Shown in pieces: positions 45,503 through 54,315 of a stretch of 64,000 bases of DNA. Below the pieces are notes generated by a model. That model did not search any database. It had not been told where the DNA came from and saw only the letters and a program-made list of their open reading frames with translations. The DNA lies in assembly GCA_022842885.1 (NCBI GenBank), contig JALHOR010000011.1:1-64000 (forward strand), written 5' to 3'. The first letter of the stretch is position 1. Every line of letters starts with the position of its first letter. The DNA comes from Anaerolineae bacterium (lineage in GTDB: Bacteria > Chloroflexota > Anaerolineae > Aggregatilineales > Phototrophicaceae). Both the position numbers and the translations under genes were made by a program.

Positions 45503-46195
45503 CTATGTTGTAATGGGTTGTAACGGATACGTTTGACGACAAGTGTTGAGATACTCAAGCCAGTTTTGCATTCCCTCCCCAGTCTTTGCGGACGTTTCTA
45601 GGATAATCATGCCGGGGCGTACCGCATGAATCGCGGCAGTGGCGGCGGCACGGTCAAATTCGACAGCAGCGGCAATGTCTATTTTGGTGATGATGGTGAC
45701 ATCGGCAGAATTGAACAAAGTCGGGTATTTCAGCGGTTTATCTTCGCCCTCTGTGACCGAAAGCAATACCACACGCAAATGTTCGCCCAAATCATAACTT
45801 GCCGGGCAAACGAGATTGCCTACATTTTCGATAAACAAATAATCCAAATTGGTTAGGTCAAGCTGCCAATCGGCGAGATGGGTGCTAATCATATCGGCTT
45901 CCAGATGACAGTTGCCGCCTGTTACGATTTGGCGGACAGGTGCGCCGCTACGGGCAAGGCGTTGGGCATCATTATCGGTGGCTAAATCGCCAACCAGTGC
46001 CGCCGGACGCAAGCCGTTCTCGCGCAGATGGCGCAGGGTGGCTTCCAAAAACGCCGTTTTGCCCGCGCCGGGGCTAGAGACCAAATTGATGACCATCACG
46101 CCGGCTTCATTAAAATGAGCGCGAAGGTTTTGTGCCAACAGGTCATTTTTCTCTAAAACGCCGCGCCGGATTTCAAGAATACGTGGGTTGTTCAT
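45503..46195 (-). CDS. hypB: Hydrogenase nickel incorporation GTPase HypB
   Basis: HypB is the GTPase that, with HypA, inserts Ni into the large subunit. The 230 residues have P-loop SPGAGKT (41-47), GDLATDNDAQRLA (switch I with Asp), IENVGNLVCPA (Cys and switch II) and TKIDIA. There is no N-terminal CxxCGC high-affinity Ni site and no His-rich tract, so this is a minimal HypB. Its start overlaps hypA by 23 bp. The reading also serves as a marker that the operon is complete for Ni insertion. Confidence 0.97.
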   Translation of the reverse strand: MNNPRILEIRRGVLEKNDLLAQNLRAHFNEAGVMVINLVSSPGAGKTAFLEATLRHLRENGLRPAALVGDLATDNDAQRLARSGAPVRQIVTGGNCHLEADMISTHLADWQLDLTNLDYLFIENVGNLVCPASYDLGEHLRVVLLSVTEGEDKPLKYPTLFNSADVTIITKIDIAAAVEFDRAAATAAIHAVRPGMIILETSAKTGEGMQNWLEYLNTCRQTYPLQPITT

Positions 46196-46538
46196 CTGCT
46201 ATCTCCAATGAGACGACTTCGAGTTCGCGTCCTTGCCGAATATCATTGCTAGGTTGCCCACATATTGGACAGCGAAACACTTGGATTGTGTCTAACACAG
46301 AGGTGACAGCGCAAGCCGGGCAATGGAGCGCAACTGGAATTTCTTCTATCACCAAACGCGAGCCTTCTAGCACAGTTCCAGCAGTGGCAATCTCATAACT
46401 GAATAAGAGTGCCTCTTTGACCACACCAGATAATGCACCTAGTCGCAGATGAAGGGCGTCTACCTGCTTAACGTGTGCGGATTGTGCAGCTTGCGCGGCT
46501 ATCTCCACCAAATGATAGGCGATAGATAGCTCATGCAT
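46173..46538 (-). CDS. hypA: Hydrogenase nickel incorporation protein HypA
   Basis: A 121-residue Ni metallochaperone. Starting at ATG 46538 it begins MHELSIAYHLVEIAA, with His2 and Glu3 that bind Ni, and holds the Zn site CPAC...CPIC in LHCPACAVTSVL and FRCPICGQPS. An in-frame Met about 75 codons upstream exists but lies inside the DUF1641 gene and is not plausible. The start overlaps that upstream stop by 8 bp. Works with HypB. Confidence 0.96.
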   Translation of the reverse strand: MHELSIAYHLVEIAAQAAQSAHVKQVDALHLRLGALSGVVKEALLFSYEIATAGTVLEGSRLVIEEIPVALHCPACAVTSVLDTIQVFRCPICGQPSNDIRQGRELEVVSLEIADEQPTYS

Positions 46539-47073
46539 TGATTTTTTTTCCGAATGTCTTGGCGAAGGTGAGAAGCAACCGTAGTGACCGCTGAATGTCC
46601 GGGTCATTGAGCATTCGCAGTAAGCCAAAAATGCCGATTTTTTGGTTGCTAACAGATGTCGCATTGGCTTCTTTATAACTTTCGGTGAGTGATGTGCCGG
46701 CTTTGCCGACGATAGACACCGTTTCGGGCGATAGGATACCGGAAGCCATGAGGGCATCAAATTCTGGGGAGGACAACACTTCCTTGAGCTTCACACTGAC
46801 CTGAAATAAGTCTTTGATATGCTCAACAGCATCGGCGGTGCTGCCAATGGTTACGCCCGGCAAAGTCTTGTTGAGGTCGGAGATACCTTCTGCCACTGCC
46901 TCGACAATTTCATCGCTGCGCCGCAGCAGTCCATCTAATGCCGTGACCGAAAAAGCGATGAGGTCAATCTTATCCAAAATCAGATTAAGATTGCGGGCTG
47001 TTTTGGGGTCATTCAGGCGGTCTAACAATTGTTCTTTAGAATTAGGGGGATAATAAGTGCCGTTGGTTGCCAT
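46531..47073 (-). CDS. DUF1641 protein, first gene of the hydrogenase operon
   Basis: A 180-residue helical protein with the DUF1641 C-terminal signature LLRMLNDPDIQRSLRLLLTF followed by AKTFGKKI. The N-terminal part (residues 15-60) is amphipathic and the C-terminal helix is basic/hydrophobic, suited to assembling with or anchoring a complex. DUF1641 genes occur beside formate dehydrogenase, sulfide:quinone reductase and hydrogenase genes. Position and size are compatible with a HucM-like scaffold, though I cannot confirm homology. It starts after a 248-bp control region and overlaps hypA by 8 bp. Confidence 0.8.
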   Translation of the reverse strand: MATNGTYYPPNSKEQLLDRLNDPKTARNLNLILDKIDLIAFSVTALDGLLRRSDEIVEAVAEGISDLNKTLPGVTIGSTADAVEHIKDLFQVSVKLKEVLSSPEFDALMASGILSPETVSIVGKAGTSLTESYKEANATSVSNQKIGIFGLLRMLNDPDIQRSLRLLLTFAKTFGKKINA

Positions 47074-47179
47074 AAGGTTCTTTTCTTAACTGGATAGTTA
47101 GAATAATGGACAAAGAAAGAATTTTTAGGGCATCAAATGGGTAGTTTGCAATCATGCCAAACACCACACCATATATTGA

Positions 47180-47243
47180 TTGTAGGAATTGCGGGGGTGA
47201 ACCTACATGACAAATATCACAGTTTCTCTATGATATTTGTCAT
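47180..47243. promoter_or_regulatory. Two adjoining inverted repeats upstream of the hydrogenase operon
   Basis: TGTAGG / CCTACA (15-nt loop) sits next to a perfect 13-bp inverted repeat ATGACAAATATCA / TGATATTTGTCAT (47207-47243, 11-nt loop). They lie 108-170 bp upstream of the DUF1641 start, between it and the helicase stop. They may be operator sites or RNA structure in a leader; no U-tract follows the stem on the minus strand, which speaks against a simple terminator. Confidence 0.55.
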
Positions 47244-47321
47244 ATTCTTCTCATCTTGCATTAATCTTTTTGATATTTATTATAGTCATTTGGCAAAGAC
47301 TACTCAACTCGACAAAAACAG

Positions 47322-49385
47322 TTAAAGCAAAGTTAAAAGAAGGGCAGGCAAGTCTTCTTGGAGTGTTTGTAGCCGTTGTTCAAGTCGCAAGGCAGCAACC
47401 GTTTGGACGAAACGCGGCACATTAAATTGTTCAATCACGGTGCGGCGGCGGAGGTCAGTCGGTAATAAATGCTGATAAGCGCCGTTTGCCAGCATATCTT
47501 CATAACGCCGATAATGATCTGCCAAGTAGTGTGTCACTTGGTCGGGCGAAAAAACGGGCAAATTGCGGCATTCTTCCTGCAACAAAAGACACAATCCGGG
47601 CTGCGTTGTCATTTGGATGGCGCGAGTATATCCCAATAAATCGGTCAGGGCTTGCCCATAAATATCCCCTAGCCAATGAAAACATACCCAACCCTCTTCA
47701 CACTCAATTAAAGGGGCTGTTCCAGCCGATAACCCCACTTGCAAGCAAAGTTGTTGCGCTAATTCATAACTCAAGACTTGTCGTGCTGACAAATAATGCA
47801 GTGGCAGAACAAGGTCTTTGCCACGATATGCCGTCACCCACAGCGCATCACCATCATACCAAGTGACATTCAGCGGCTGACCTTCTAATGTGAGCATCTC
47901 GCGGGCAAACCATTGGCGGTCAACATTGGCGACGATGCGCTGGCTGTGTTGGTCTCGGATTTTAACTTGTGTGCTGCTGTTTTGAATATTGCTATAGAGA
48001 CTTAGGGTGGGGTTCTCAGTTGTTTGCAAGTCAATCAAATGATTCAAACGGTGTGCCGCCCGCCATTCACCCATACGGCTCGTCTTCAGATACCCTCTCG
48101 CTTGTAATTCGCCCAAAATATTCTCAATATCAGTGGTAGATAACAAATCATCGAATAATTTGCCCAGTGGATTAAAGCGTAACGCAGCATTCGGGCTTTG
48201 CTTGAGGAGGCTAAAAATTTGCTGAATAGCGACAAACGGCATCAATGACCCGGCAGAAACACGCATGGCTGTGTCGGGTAATGCCATGAACATCAACCGT
48301 TCTAGCGGTGTGCGATAAAAACATGCGACCTGTAGTTTGGCTTGCCGGCGATTGGTGCGTCCGATGCGCTGCACAAAACTTTCGGCATTGCCGGGTGCGC
48401 CGATCAATATCGCAATATCAATGCTGCCGATGTCTATACCTAATTCCAGCGTGCTGCTAGCGAAACAAATAGCGGCTTCGGCTTGGGCAAATTGGTGTTC
48501 AATTTCGTGGCGGCGTTCACGCTCTAAATTGGAATAATGCACAAAAATTGCTGTCCCAAACGGCGATTGGGCTGCCCGAACCGCCGTCGCATATGCTTCG
48601 ACTTCGGCGCGAGTATTGCAAAAGACCAGTGCTTTGCGCCATCCTTGCTGCCGAAAGGTTTGAAGATAAGCGTGTAGAGCAGTCGGGGCATCTTCCTCAA
48701 GCGGAAGAATTTCTAATGTCAACGGGCGACTGCCCGCCACAGAAATGATGTGGGCATCAGCAAAATAGCGGGCGGCAACTTTATCCGGGTGACTCAACGT
48801 GGCAGATAACGCCGCAAATTGGATAGTGGCAGCGGGTGCATCTCCCATTTGGGCAGCATACGCCCGAATCTGCTGTACGCGCCGGATGAGCAACCGGAGT
48901 TGGTCGCCGCGCACGGTGCCATCAAAAACATGCAGTTCATCTAAGATGATGGCTTGGATATGAGCCAATATTTTGGGGGAATTGGCACATAAAGCATCTA
49001 ACGATTCCGGGGTTGTGAGCAATAAATCCGCCGGATGTGCCGGGGCAAAATTATTAAAGTCGCGGGTTTTGGCGGCAATAGACACCCGCAATAGCCCACA
49101 CGGCGTCTCTAATCGCCGCCATAAGTCATTAATCAGGGCGCGGGTGGGCAGCACATACAGTAGGGTGAGTTGGGGTGTAAAACGATTTGCAGGCAGATAA
49201 CGCTCAATCAATGGTGCGAGAACAGCCTCGGTTTTGCCGGATGCCGTGGGCGCACATAGCATGACATTATGTCCTGCCAACAACGCTGGAATTGCGGCAG
49301 ATTGGGCAGGTGTAAAATTGCCGTAGCGACCAAAGAAAGCTGCCCAAGTGCGCGGCAGATTGTTTTTGAGCGCATGAGCGTTCAC
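47322..49385 (-). CDS. Lhr-like superfamily 2 helicase
   Basis: A 687-residue DNA/RNA helicase. Motif I is CAPTASGKT (residues 44-52), motif II ILDELH (147-152, DEAH-like), motif III ALSATLS, motif V region SSTLELGIDIG and motif VI QRIGRTNRR. A C-terminal extension of about 250 residues, with winged-helix-like features, is in the right place for an Lhr-core or BrxHI-like protein. It overlaps the ATPase gene upstream by 4 bp and is the last gene of the four-gene cassette, so it acts with the two ATPases. It is shorter than full-length Lhr. Confidence 0.85.
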   Translation of the reverse strand: MNAHALKNNLPRTWAAFFGRYGNFTPAQSAAIPALLAGHNVMLCAPTASGKTEAVLAPLIERYLPANRFTPQLTLLYVLPTRALINDLWRRLETPCGLLRVSIAAKTRDFNNFAPAHPADLLLTTPESLDALCANSPKILAHIQAIILDELHVFDGTVRGDQLRLLIRRVQQIRAYAAQMGDAPAATIQFAALSATLSHPDKVAARYFADAHIISVAGSRPLTLEILPLEEDAPTALHAYLQTFRQQGWRKALVFCNTRAEVEAYATAVRAAQSPFGTAIFVHYSNLERERRHEIEHQFAQAEAAICFASSTLELGIDIGSIDIAILIGAPGNAESFVQRIGRTNRRQAKLQVACFYRTPLERLMFMALPDTAMRVSAGSLMPFVAIQQIFSLLKQSPNAALRFNPLGKLFDDLLSTTDIENILGELQARGYLKTSRMGEWRAAHRLNHLIDLQTTENPTLSLYSNIQNSSTQVKIRDQHSQRIVANVDRQWFAREMLTLEGQPLNVTWYDGDALWVTAYRGKDLVLPLHYLSARQVLSYELAQQLCLQVGLSAGTAPLIECEEGWVCFHWLGDIYGQALTDLLGYTRAIQMTTQPGLCLLLQEECRNLPVFSPDQVTHYLADHYRRYEDMLANGAYQHLLPTDLRRRTVIEQFNVPRFVQTVAALRLEQRLQTLQEDLPALLLTLL

Positions 49386-50779
49386 ATTTTGAGTCCCCGC
49401 TTCAAATCAGCTAACAAGTCGTCGTCGGTGTAATCCGAATGCAGATAGAGCAAATCGCAAATTGTCACCGTCGTGCGGATTAATTCACGTAGATTAATCC
49501 GATGCTGTGACAGCGCCCGCGACAACATGCCCGGCACAACACCGCCAATGTCAGCATAGCGGTCTTGGCTATGGGTATAACCAAACGCCAGCATGTGATA
49601 GCGCAAGAGAGTCATGAAAAATTCACGAATATCTTTTTCGATAAAGCGATCATCCAAACGCACAATATGAGTGGGTGCCAGCCAAGTGCCAACCGGCATC
49701 CGGTCGGCGCTTTCGGTGAGGGCAAACAAAAAAAACAAATGCGGCTCAGACGAAAACATCAGGGGATATTCTGCCTTCTGATTTTCGGGAATATCTTTGG
49801 CATTTAACCGCCCATTATTGAGTCCAAGGGCGCTGATAATCATGGCTTTAAAAAATGAATCGGCGCGTTCACGCTGGTTTGCCCGCAGCAGCGAATAATG
49901 TTCGGATTCGTCAATTAAAATTACCAAGCCTTTGTAGCCCACTAAAGTTGCCAGCAAACTCAGCCCAGTGAGTAAATAACTGTACTGCCGCGCTGTTTCG
50001 CCCAAGACATACAAACGCGGTGGTTTTTTGAAGCATGTTTTCATATCAGCAATGGCTTTGGCTTGCCCACTTAACCACTGCACTGTCGCCTCAAACGCGG
50101 TCTGTGAAGGGCAATCTTGCAGTGCCAAGAGAGCCGCCGTAATGGGGCAATCTTTCGCTTCGCGGGGGCAGAGGCGTTCAAATTCGCTGATGACGCCCGG
50201 TTTTTCTAAGGCACGTTGAATTAACGGGAGCAAGCCGCGTTGGGGAGTATCAGGGTAACGCAGCGATGTGACCAATGCTTCATATATTTTGTGTGCCTTA
50301 CTTGGTGGCACTTCGACCAAATCGAGGCTGGCACTGGCAATGACAAAATCATCACGCAAGCCGCGCCGCGCTGCCAATTCGATAAAGTGACTTTTGCCAT
50401 ACCCATAATCACCTATCACCGCCAACACATCGCCGCTGCTTTCTTCGCTGCGGTCAAAGGCTCTATCCAGCGTCACACGCTCCGCTTCCAAGCCAATCGT
50501 CAGTGTTTCGGCATCTTGCAATGGCACAATGCCCATGCGTAACGCCTCTAATGTTTGGCGAGCGCGAAATTGGTCGGCTTCAAGGACAGCTTGCGGATGG
50601 GTGATGGGTGGCGGCATTTTAAGACCGCCATCGTGGGCAGCCCGCGATTCTTCGTTAAATTCTTTGGCGGGCAAGCGAAAGCGATGCCCGGATTCAAAGA
50701 CGACTTCCCATTCAAAGCCGCCCATATAGGTTTTGACGAGGGTGCCAGCGCCAAATTGGGGATGATAAACTGTTTGCAT
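49382..50779 (-). CDS. BREX-type P-loop ATPase, DUF2791/BrxD-like (copy 1)
   Basis: A 465-residue P-loop ATPase: Walker A GDYGYGKS (123-130), Walker B VILIDESEH (about 286-294), and a winged-helix-like C-terminal part. The N-terminal 40 residues (VYHPQFGAGTLVKTYMGGF) look like the small beta domain found at the end of UvrD-type helicases, fused here as an accessory. The central phrase VGYKGLVILIDE is shared with the next gene (VGYTGLALLFDE). Such ATPases form BREX/BrxD components. It is coupled to the helicase by a 4-bp overlap and lies 18 nt after copy 2. Confidence 0.78.
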   Translation of the reverse strand: MQTVYHPQFGAGTLVKTYMGGFEWEVVFESGHRFRLPAKEFNEESRAAHDGGLKMPPPITHPQAVLEADQFRARQTLEALRMGIVPLQDAETLTIGLEAERVTLDRAFDRSEESSGDVLAVIGDYGYGKSHFIELAARRGLRDDFVIASASLDLVEVPPSKAHKIYEALVTSLRYPDTPQRGLLPLIQRALEKPGVISEFERLCPREAKDCPITAALLALQDCPSQTAFEATVQWLSGQAKAIADMKTCFKKPPRLYVLGETARQYSYLLTGLSLLATLVGYKGLVILIDESEHYSLLRANQRERADSFFKAMIISALGLNNGRLNAKDIPENQKAEYPLMFSSEPHLFFLFALTESADRMPVGTWLAPTHIVRLDDRFIEKDIREFFMTLLRYHMLAFGYTHSQDRYADIGGVVPGMLSRALSQHRINLRELIRTTVTICDLLYLHSDYTDDDLLADLKRGLKM

Positions 50780-50797
50780 AGTCTAAGTTTATCTCCC

Positions 50798-52096
50798 TTA
50801 ATAGGGTGCTTGTTGTTCATCGGATAATAAATTCAGGGCGTCACTTTGCCCTTTAATCACGGCGGCAGCATACTCTGGCGTAATAATCAGTTCGCCATCT
50901 TCTTTTTGGCGATACCATTCCATCACCAATGCCTTTACAAACAGGCGGCGGTGGCTAATTGCCAAATAGGAATTGCGGGCAGCGGCAGAAATGATTTGGA
51001 TATTTTCGGCTTGGATGTCGCTATTGAGTTTTAGTCCGTAGGCAATTTCAAAAATGGGCAACAAGCGATAGCCAATTTGCTCTAATAATTCTTCGTCGGG
51101 AATATCCAGATGTTCTAAATCAATTTGTGGGCTGAAGGGGTTGCTGCGCGAAAAATAGCCAGCGGCTTGCACGCGCTGCTGCAATGCCGGATATTTAGGG
51201 ATAACCGTATGCAAAAAATCCGGCGGGACAGCGTACATAAATAATGCCCCCGGCAAATCTTCCCGGCAGCGGTCAATCACTTCACGCAAATTATCGGTAG
51301 CGGTTTTTTCAGCTTTGCCACCAATGCTCAACATGCGGTCGCCCTCATCGAAGAGCAGCGCCAAACCGGTATAACCCACTGCCCGCACAGTTTGGCACAA
51401 CGACCGCAGCATCTTAAAAGCGTTATTCTTATTAATTTTCTCGGTCACGCCAATCGTGCGTAAATCGCGCATATCTTCTGGGCTAACTTCTTCGCCATGT
51501 AACCAACGCTCTAACGATTCCATGCGGCGTTCTTGCCCGCGCAGCAAGGCATTAAAATAACTTTGGATTGCTTTGTGAAAACTTAAGCTGTCTATCGCGG
51601 TAGTTTCTAGGGTTTGCAAAAATGCCCGAACTTCGGGGATGCTGTCTGCCCTTTCATCTTGCAAATCCAACCCATGCGGGTACACCAAACGGCGTAAGGT
51701 GGCCTCTAAAAAACGGGTTAATCCCGGCTCATCTTCGCTTATGCTGCCCAATTCATGCCATACTAGGGATAAAGCAACGGAGGCATACACCCGCCGTTGG
51801 TCATCATACGGGCTTTCGCTAGGGCTAAGGTCAACTTTGCTGACGGCGAATTTGCGCTGCCAAGCACGGTCACGCACACAATATAAAAAGTGCGATTTGC
51901 CACTGCCATAATCGCCGACTACGAGCTTAAATACCGCGCCACCATCTGCTAGATAAGAACCGAGATAATGGGTATCTATGGCATTCAAGAGCGATTCATT
52001 GCCAGCGTTATAATAGCTTACACCTTTGGATAGGGGTGTGCCGGATTGTCCCAATGTTTCAATAATTTGCCGCGCTAACCGCGCTTCTGGGAGCAT
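50798..52096 (-). CDS. BREX-type P-loop ATPase, DUF2791/BrxD-like (copy 2)
   Basis: A 432-residue paralogue of the next gene: Walker A GDYGSGKSHF (61-70), Walker B ALLFDEGDR (246-254), with an N-terminal RLARQIIETLGQSGTPLSKGVSYY that matches the family start before the P-loop. The C-terminal region after the nucleotide fold (LIPIFEIAY-like helical part) is different from copy 1. It has no extra N-terminal beta domain. Two ATPases in a row plus a helicase suggest a heteromeric motor on DNA. It lies 24 nt downstream of the unknown coiled-coil gene. Confidence 0.8.
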   Translation of the reverse strand: MLPEARLARQIIETLGQSGTPLSKGVSYYNAGNESLLNAIDTHYLGSYLADGGAVFKLVVGDYGSGKSHFLYCVRDRAWQRKFAVSKVDLSPSESPYDDQRRVYASVALSLVWHELGSISEDEPGLTRFLEATLRRLVYPHGLDLQDERADSIPEVRAFLQTLETTAIDSLSFHKAIQSYFNALLRGQERRMESLERWLHGEEVSPEDMRDLRTIGVTEKINKNNAFKMLRSLCQTVRAVGYTGLALLFDEGDRMLSIGGKAEKTATDNLREVIDRCREDLPGALFMYAVPPDFLHTVIPKYPALQQRVQAAGYFSRSNPFSPQIDLEHLDIPDEELLEQIGYRLLPIFEIAYGLKLNSDIQAENIQIISAAARNSYLAISHRRLFVKALVMEWYRQKEDGELIITPEYAAAVIKGQSDALNLLSDEQQAPY

Positions 52097-52120
52097 GGTC
52101 TTTCCTTTGGGATGCCTTGC

Positions 52121-53185
52121 CTACTCTTGCACAAACTCAATATCTGCCACATACCGCCCATCATAAGGCGTATCGCCTTCCACAATCCACATGCTTTTGG
52201 CAGCATTATCGGTCTGGGATTTGGTGGCGCTGTGGGCTTTGACTGCCTCCCCATTGTGGATAATGCGTTGGGTGTGGGCAAACTCATAAAAATCATAGAT
52301 GAATTCAGCCCGTCCATAATCTTTGAAGGTGCGTTTGCTGGGTTCGGCAAAAAAGTTGCGTCCCTGATTCAATAGGACAAACTCCACATAACACTCCACA
52401 ATATTGATACGGGCTTCACCGTCGCGTTTACGACGTGCGGTATGATAAGCCGCGTAAAATTGCGCCATCCAAGTTTTGCCGTCTAAGTTGCGCCCGCTAA
52501 TGGCTTTGGCAGCGGTTTGATAGGCTTTTACGGCAGCCTCCACAGTAATCGCGGCGCGTGGTACAACTATTTCTTTGCCGTAGCGCAGTGTAATAAAGCG
52601 TTTGGCAAAATTGGCTTCTAGTTCAAAACGCCCAATATCAAATTTTGGGGTGCGCTTACCAATGCTAAGTCCCTGTTGAGCTAAGGCATCGCGCAATTTC
52701 TGCCCAAATTCATCGCCTAATGCTCGCTGTGCCAACTCCAGTTCGGCATCTAATTCTGGCAGTATCGCGCCCATATCATCGCGGTTTGCGGTTCGCAGGA
52801 TAGTAATGGCTTTATCGAGTTTGATAATATCAACAGGTTCGGTATTTAATGCAGTAGCGGCATCACGCAGCGCCCCACTCATCATCGTTACCAATTTTAT
52901 TTCGCGGCGCAAATCGGGTTGTATAGGGTCAATTGCCTCTTCTTTAAACCGCAGTTGAGCAAAAGCCGCTTGTGGTGCCTGTAGGTCGAGGCGGGCATTA
53001 TAATCTTTGAAGGCTTTTTGAACTTTGCTACCTGCATCTACAAAGGCTTTAAAGGCTTTTTGAGTAGTGGTAAGCGATTTTTGCTGCTGCCCATAAATAT
53101 CGCGCAGCAGATTCAGTTGTGTTATCAGAGTTTCGTTTGGCATGTTAGGCACAGATAGAATAAAGTTAGTAATAAGACGTATCAT
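52121..53185 (-). CDS. Coiled-coil protein of the ATPase-helicase cassette, unknown
   Basis: A 354-residue soluble protein (340 if it starts at Met15, nt 53143). Residues 20-150 are strongly helical with heptad patterns (LNLLRDIYGQQQKSLTTTQK and ELELAQRALGDEFGQKLR). The C-terminal 150 residues are mixed, with GRNLDGKTWMAQFYAAYHTA and ARINIVECYVEFVLLNQGRN. No catalytic motif or known domain. Neither start has a clear ribosome site. First gene of the four-gene cassette, it may be a substrate-recognition or structural subunit; role unknown. Confidence 0.6.
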   Translation of the reverse strand: MIRLITNFILSVPNMPNETLITQLNLLRDIYGQQQKSLTTTQKAFKAFVDAGSKVQKAFKDYNARLDLQAPQAAFAQLRFKEEAIDPIQPDLRREIKLVTMMSGALRDAATALNTEPVDIIKLDKAITILRTANRDDMGAILPELDAELELAQRALGDEFGQKLRDALAQQGLSIGKRTPKFDIGRFELEANFAKRFITLRYGKEIVVPRAAITVEAAVKAYQTAAKAISGRNLDGKTWMAQFYAAYHTARRKRDGEARINIVECYVEFVLLNQGRNFFAEPSKRTFKDYGRAEFIYDFYEFAHTQRIIHNGEAVKAHSATKSQTDNAAKSMWIVEGDTPYDGRYVADIEFVQE

Positions 53186-53227
53186 ATCAATGGGTTGTAA
53201 AAATAGCTACAGTGGTTACAGGTATCT

Positions 53228-54181
53228 TCAGCGTTTTAGGGCGCTGCCGCTGCCTTGAATCAGGTCTTCCACTTCGGCACGGGTAATGCGGGCAATATCA
53301 CCGGGGAGGGTTAATTTGAGGGCGCTCATGGCAGTGCCGAAGCGCAGGGCATCATCCAATGGGGCATCTTCCAATAAGCGACACAATACGCCCGCGACAA
53401 AGGCATCGCCCGCCCCAATGCGGTCAACTATCTCGGCGGGGAATGCGGGCGCATGTGAAATGGTTTTGCCATCAAATGCCGATGCCCCGTTTTCGCCGTG
53501 CGTGATGATGACTGTACCACCCCACCGTGCTTGTAAATCGCGCAGGGCATCGTGAATATTGTCTGATGTGTGAAACAGCGTCATAGCATCGCGTAACGCC
53601 ACAAAGGTGATGTGAGCAACTTGGCAAAACGGCTCTATCGCTGCCGCACACGTTTCGGGCGACCATAACAGCGCCCGATAGTTGACATCAAATGAAACAG
53701 GAATTTGATGTTTTTGGGCATGTTCCAGCGCAGCCCGCGCTGTTTCAGCACAGGTGGCGCTTAATGCCGGGGTGATACCTGTTAGATGTAACCAGCGGCT
53801 TTGGGCTAATTTTTCATACGGCACATCAGCGGGGGTCATATGGCTGGCGGCAGAATGAGCGCGGTCATACCAAACACGAATGCCGCGCGGGGCGCTGCCA
53901 TATTCGATAAAATACAATCCCATGCGCTCATTCTGGACAAGCTGCACTGTAGAGGTATCTACCCCGTGTTGGCGTAATTCCATGAGGATATAATGCCCCA
54001 AGGGATTATCGGGCAAGCGCGAAAACCACAGGGTTTTTTTGCCCAAGCGAGCGAGATTAGCGGCGACATTGGATTCTGTGCCGCCTGCATTCATGAATAA
54101 CTGCCCGCCTTCTTCTAATCGCTGCGGGGCAGGGGGCGATAAACGTACCATCGTTTCGCCCAGCGTAAACACATCGGTCAT
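53228..54181 (-). CDS. kdgK: 2-keto-3-deoxygluconate kinase (PfkB family)
   Basis: A 317-residue ribokinase-family sugar kinase. N-terminal GGTESNVAANLARLG, RVWYDRAHSAAS (characteristic of KDG kinases) and the C-terminal IGAGDAFVAGVLC (anion-hole and catalytic Asp) are clear. It would phosphorylate 2-keto-3-deoxygluconate for pentose/uronate catabolism; no aldolase or transporter gene lies nearby, so the exact substrate is an inference from the YDR...SAAS motif. It is separated from the unknown coiled-coil gene by 42 bp and seems independent. Confidence 0.85.
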   Translation of the reverse strand: MTDVFTLGETMVRLSPPAPQRLEEGGQLFMNAGGTESNVAANLARLGKKTLWFSRLPDNPLGHYILMELRQHGVDTSTVQLVQNERMGLYFIEYGSAPRGIRVWYDRAHSAASHMTPADVPYEKLAQSRWLHLTGITPALSATCAETARAALEHAQKHQIPVSFDVNYRALLWSPETCAAAIEPFCQVAHITFVALRDAMTLFHTSDNIHDALRDLQARWGGTVIITHGENGASAFDGKTISHAPAFPAEIVDRIGAGDAFVAGVLCRLLEDAPLDDALRFGTAMSALKLTLPGDIARITRAEVEDLIQGSGSALKR

Positions 54182-54315
54182 TGCTACAATTGCCCATCTC
54201 TAAAAATGATTCAAGACGACTTGACCCATACACAGACTATATCATGGTGTCAAAACAGGCTGAGAAGCAAGCCTTAATTTGCTGGTCTTCCGAATCAAAG
54301 CAAGCGTTCATCATC

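Noticed and set aside
47137-47325. A 62-codon plus-strand frame in the hydrogenase control region
   Set aside because: It crosses the inverted repeats and the helicase stop codon; composition and lack of a ribosome site make it a chance frame.
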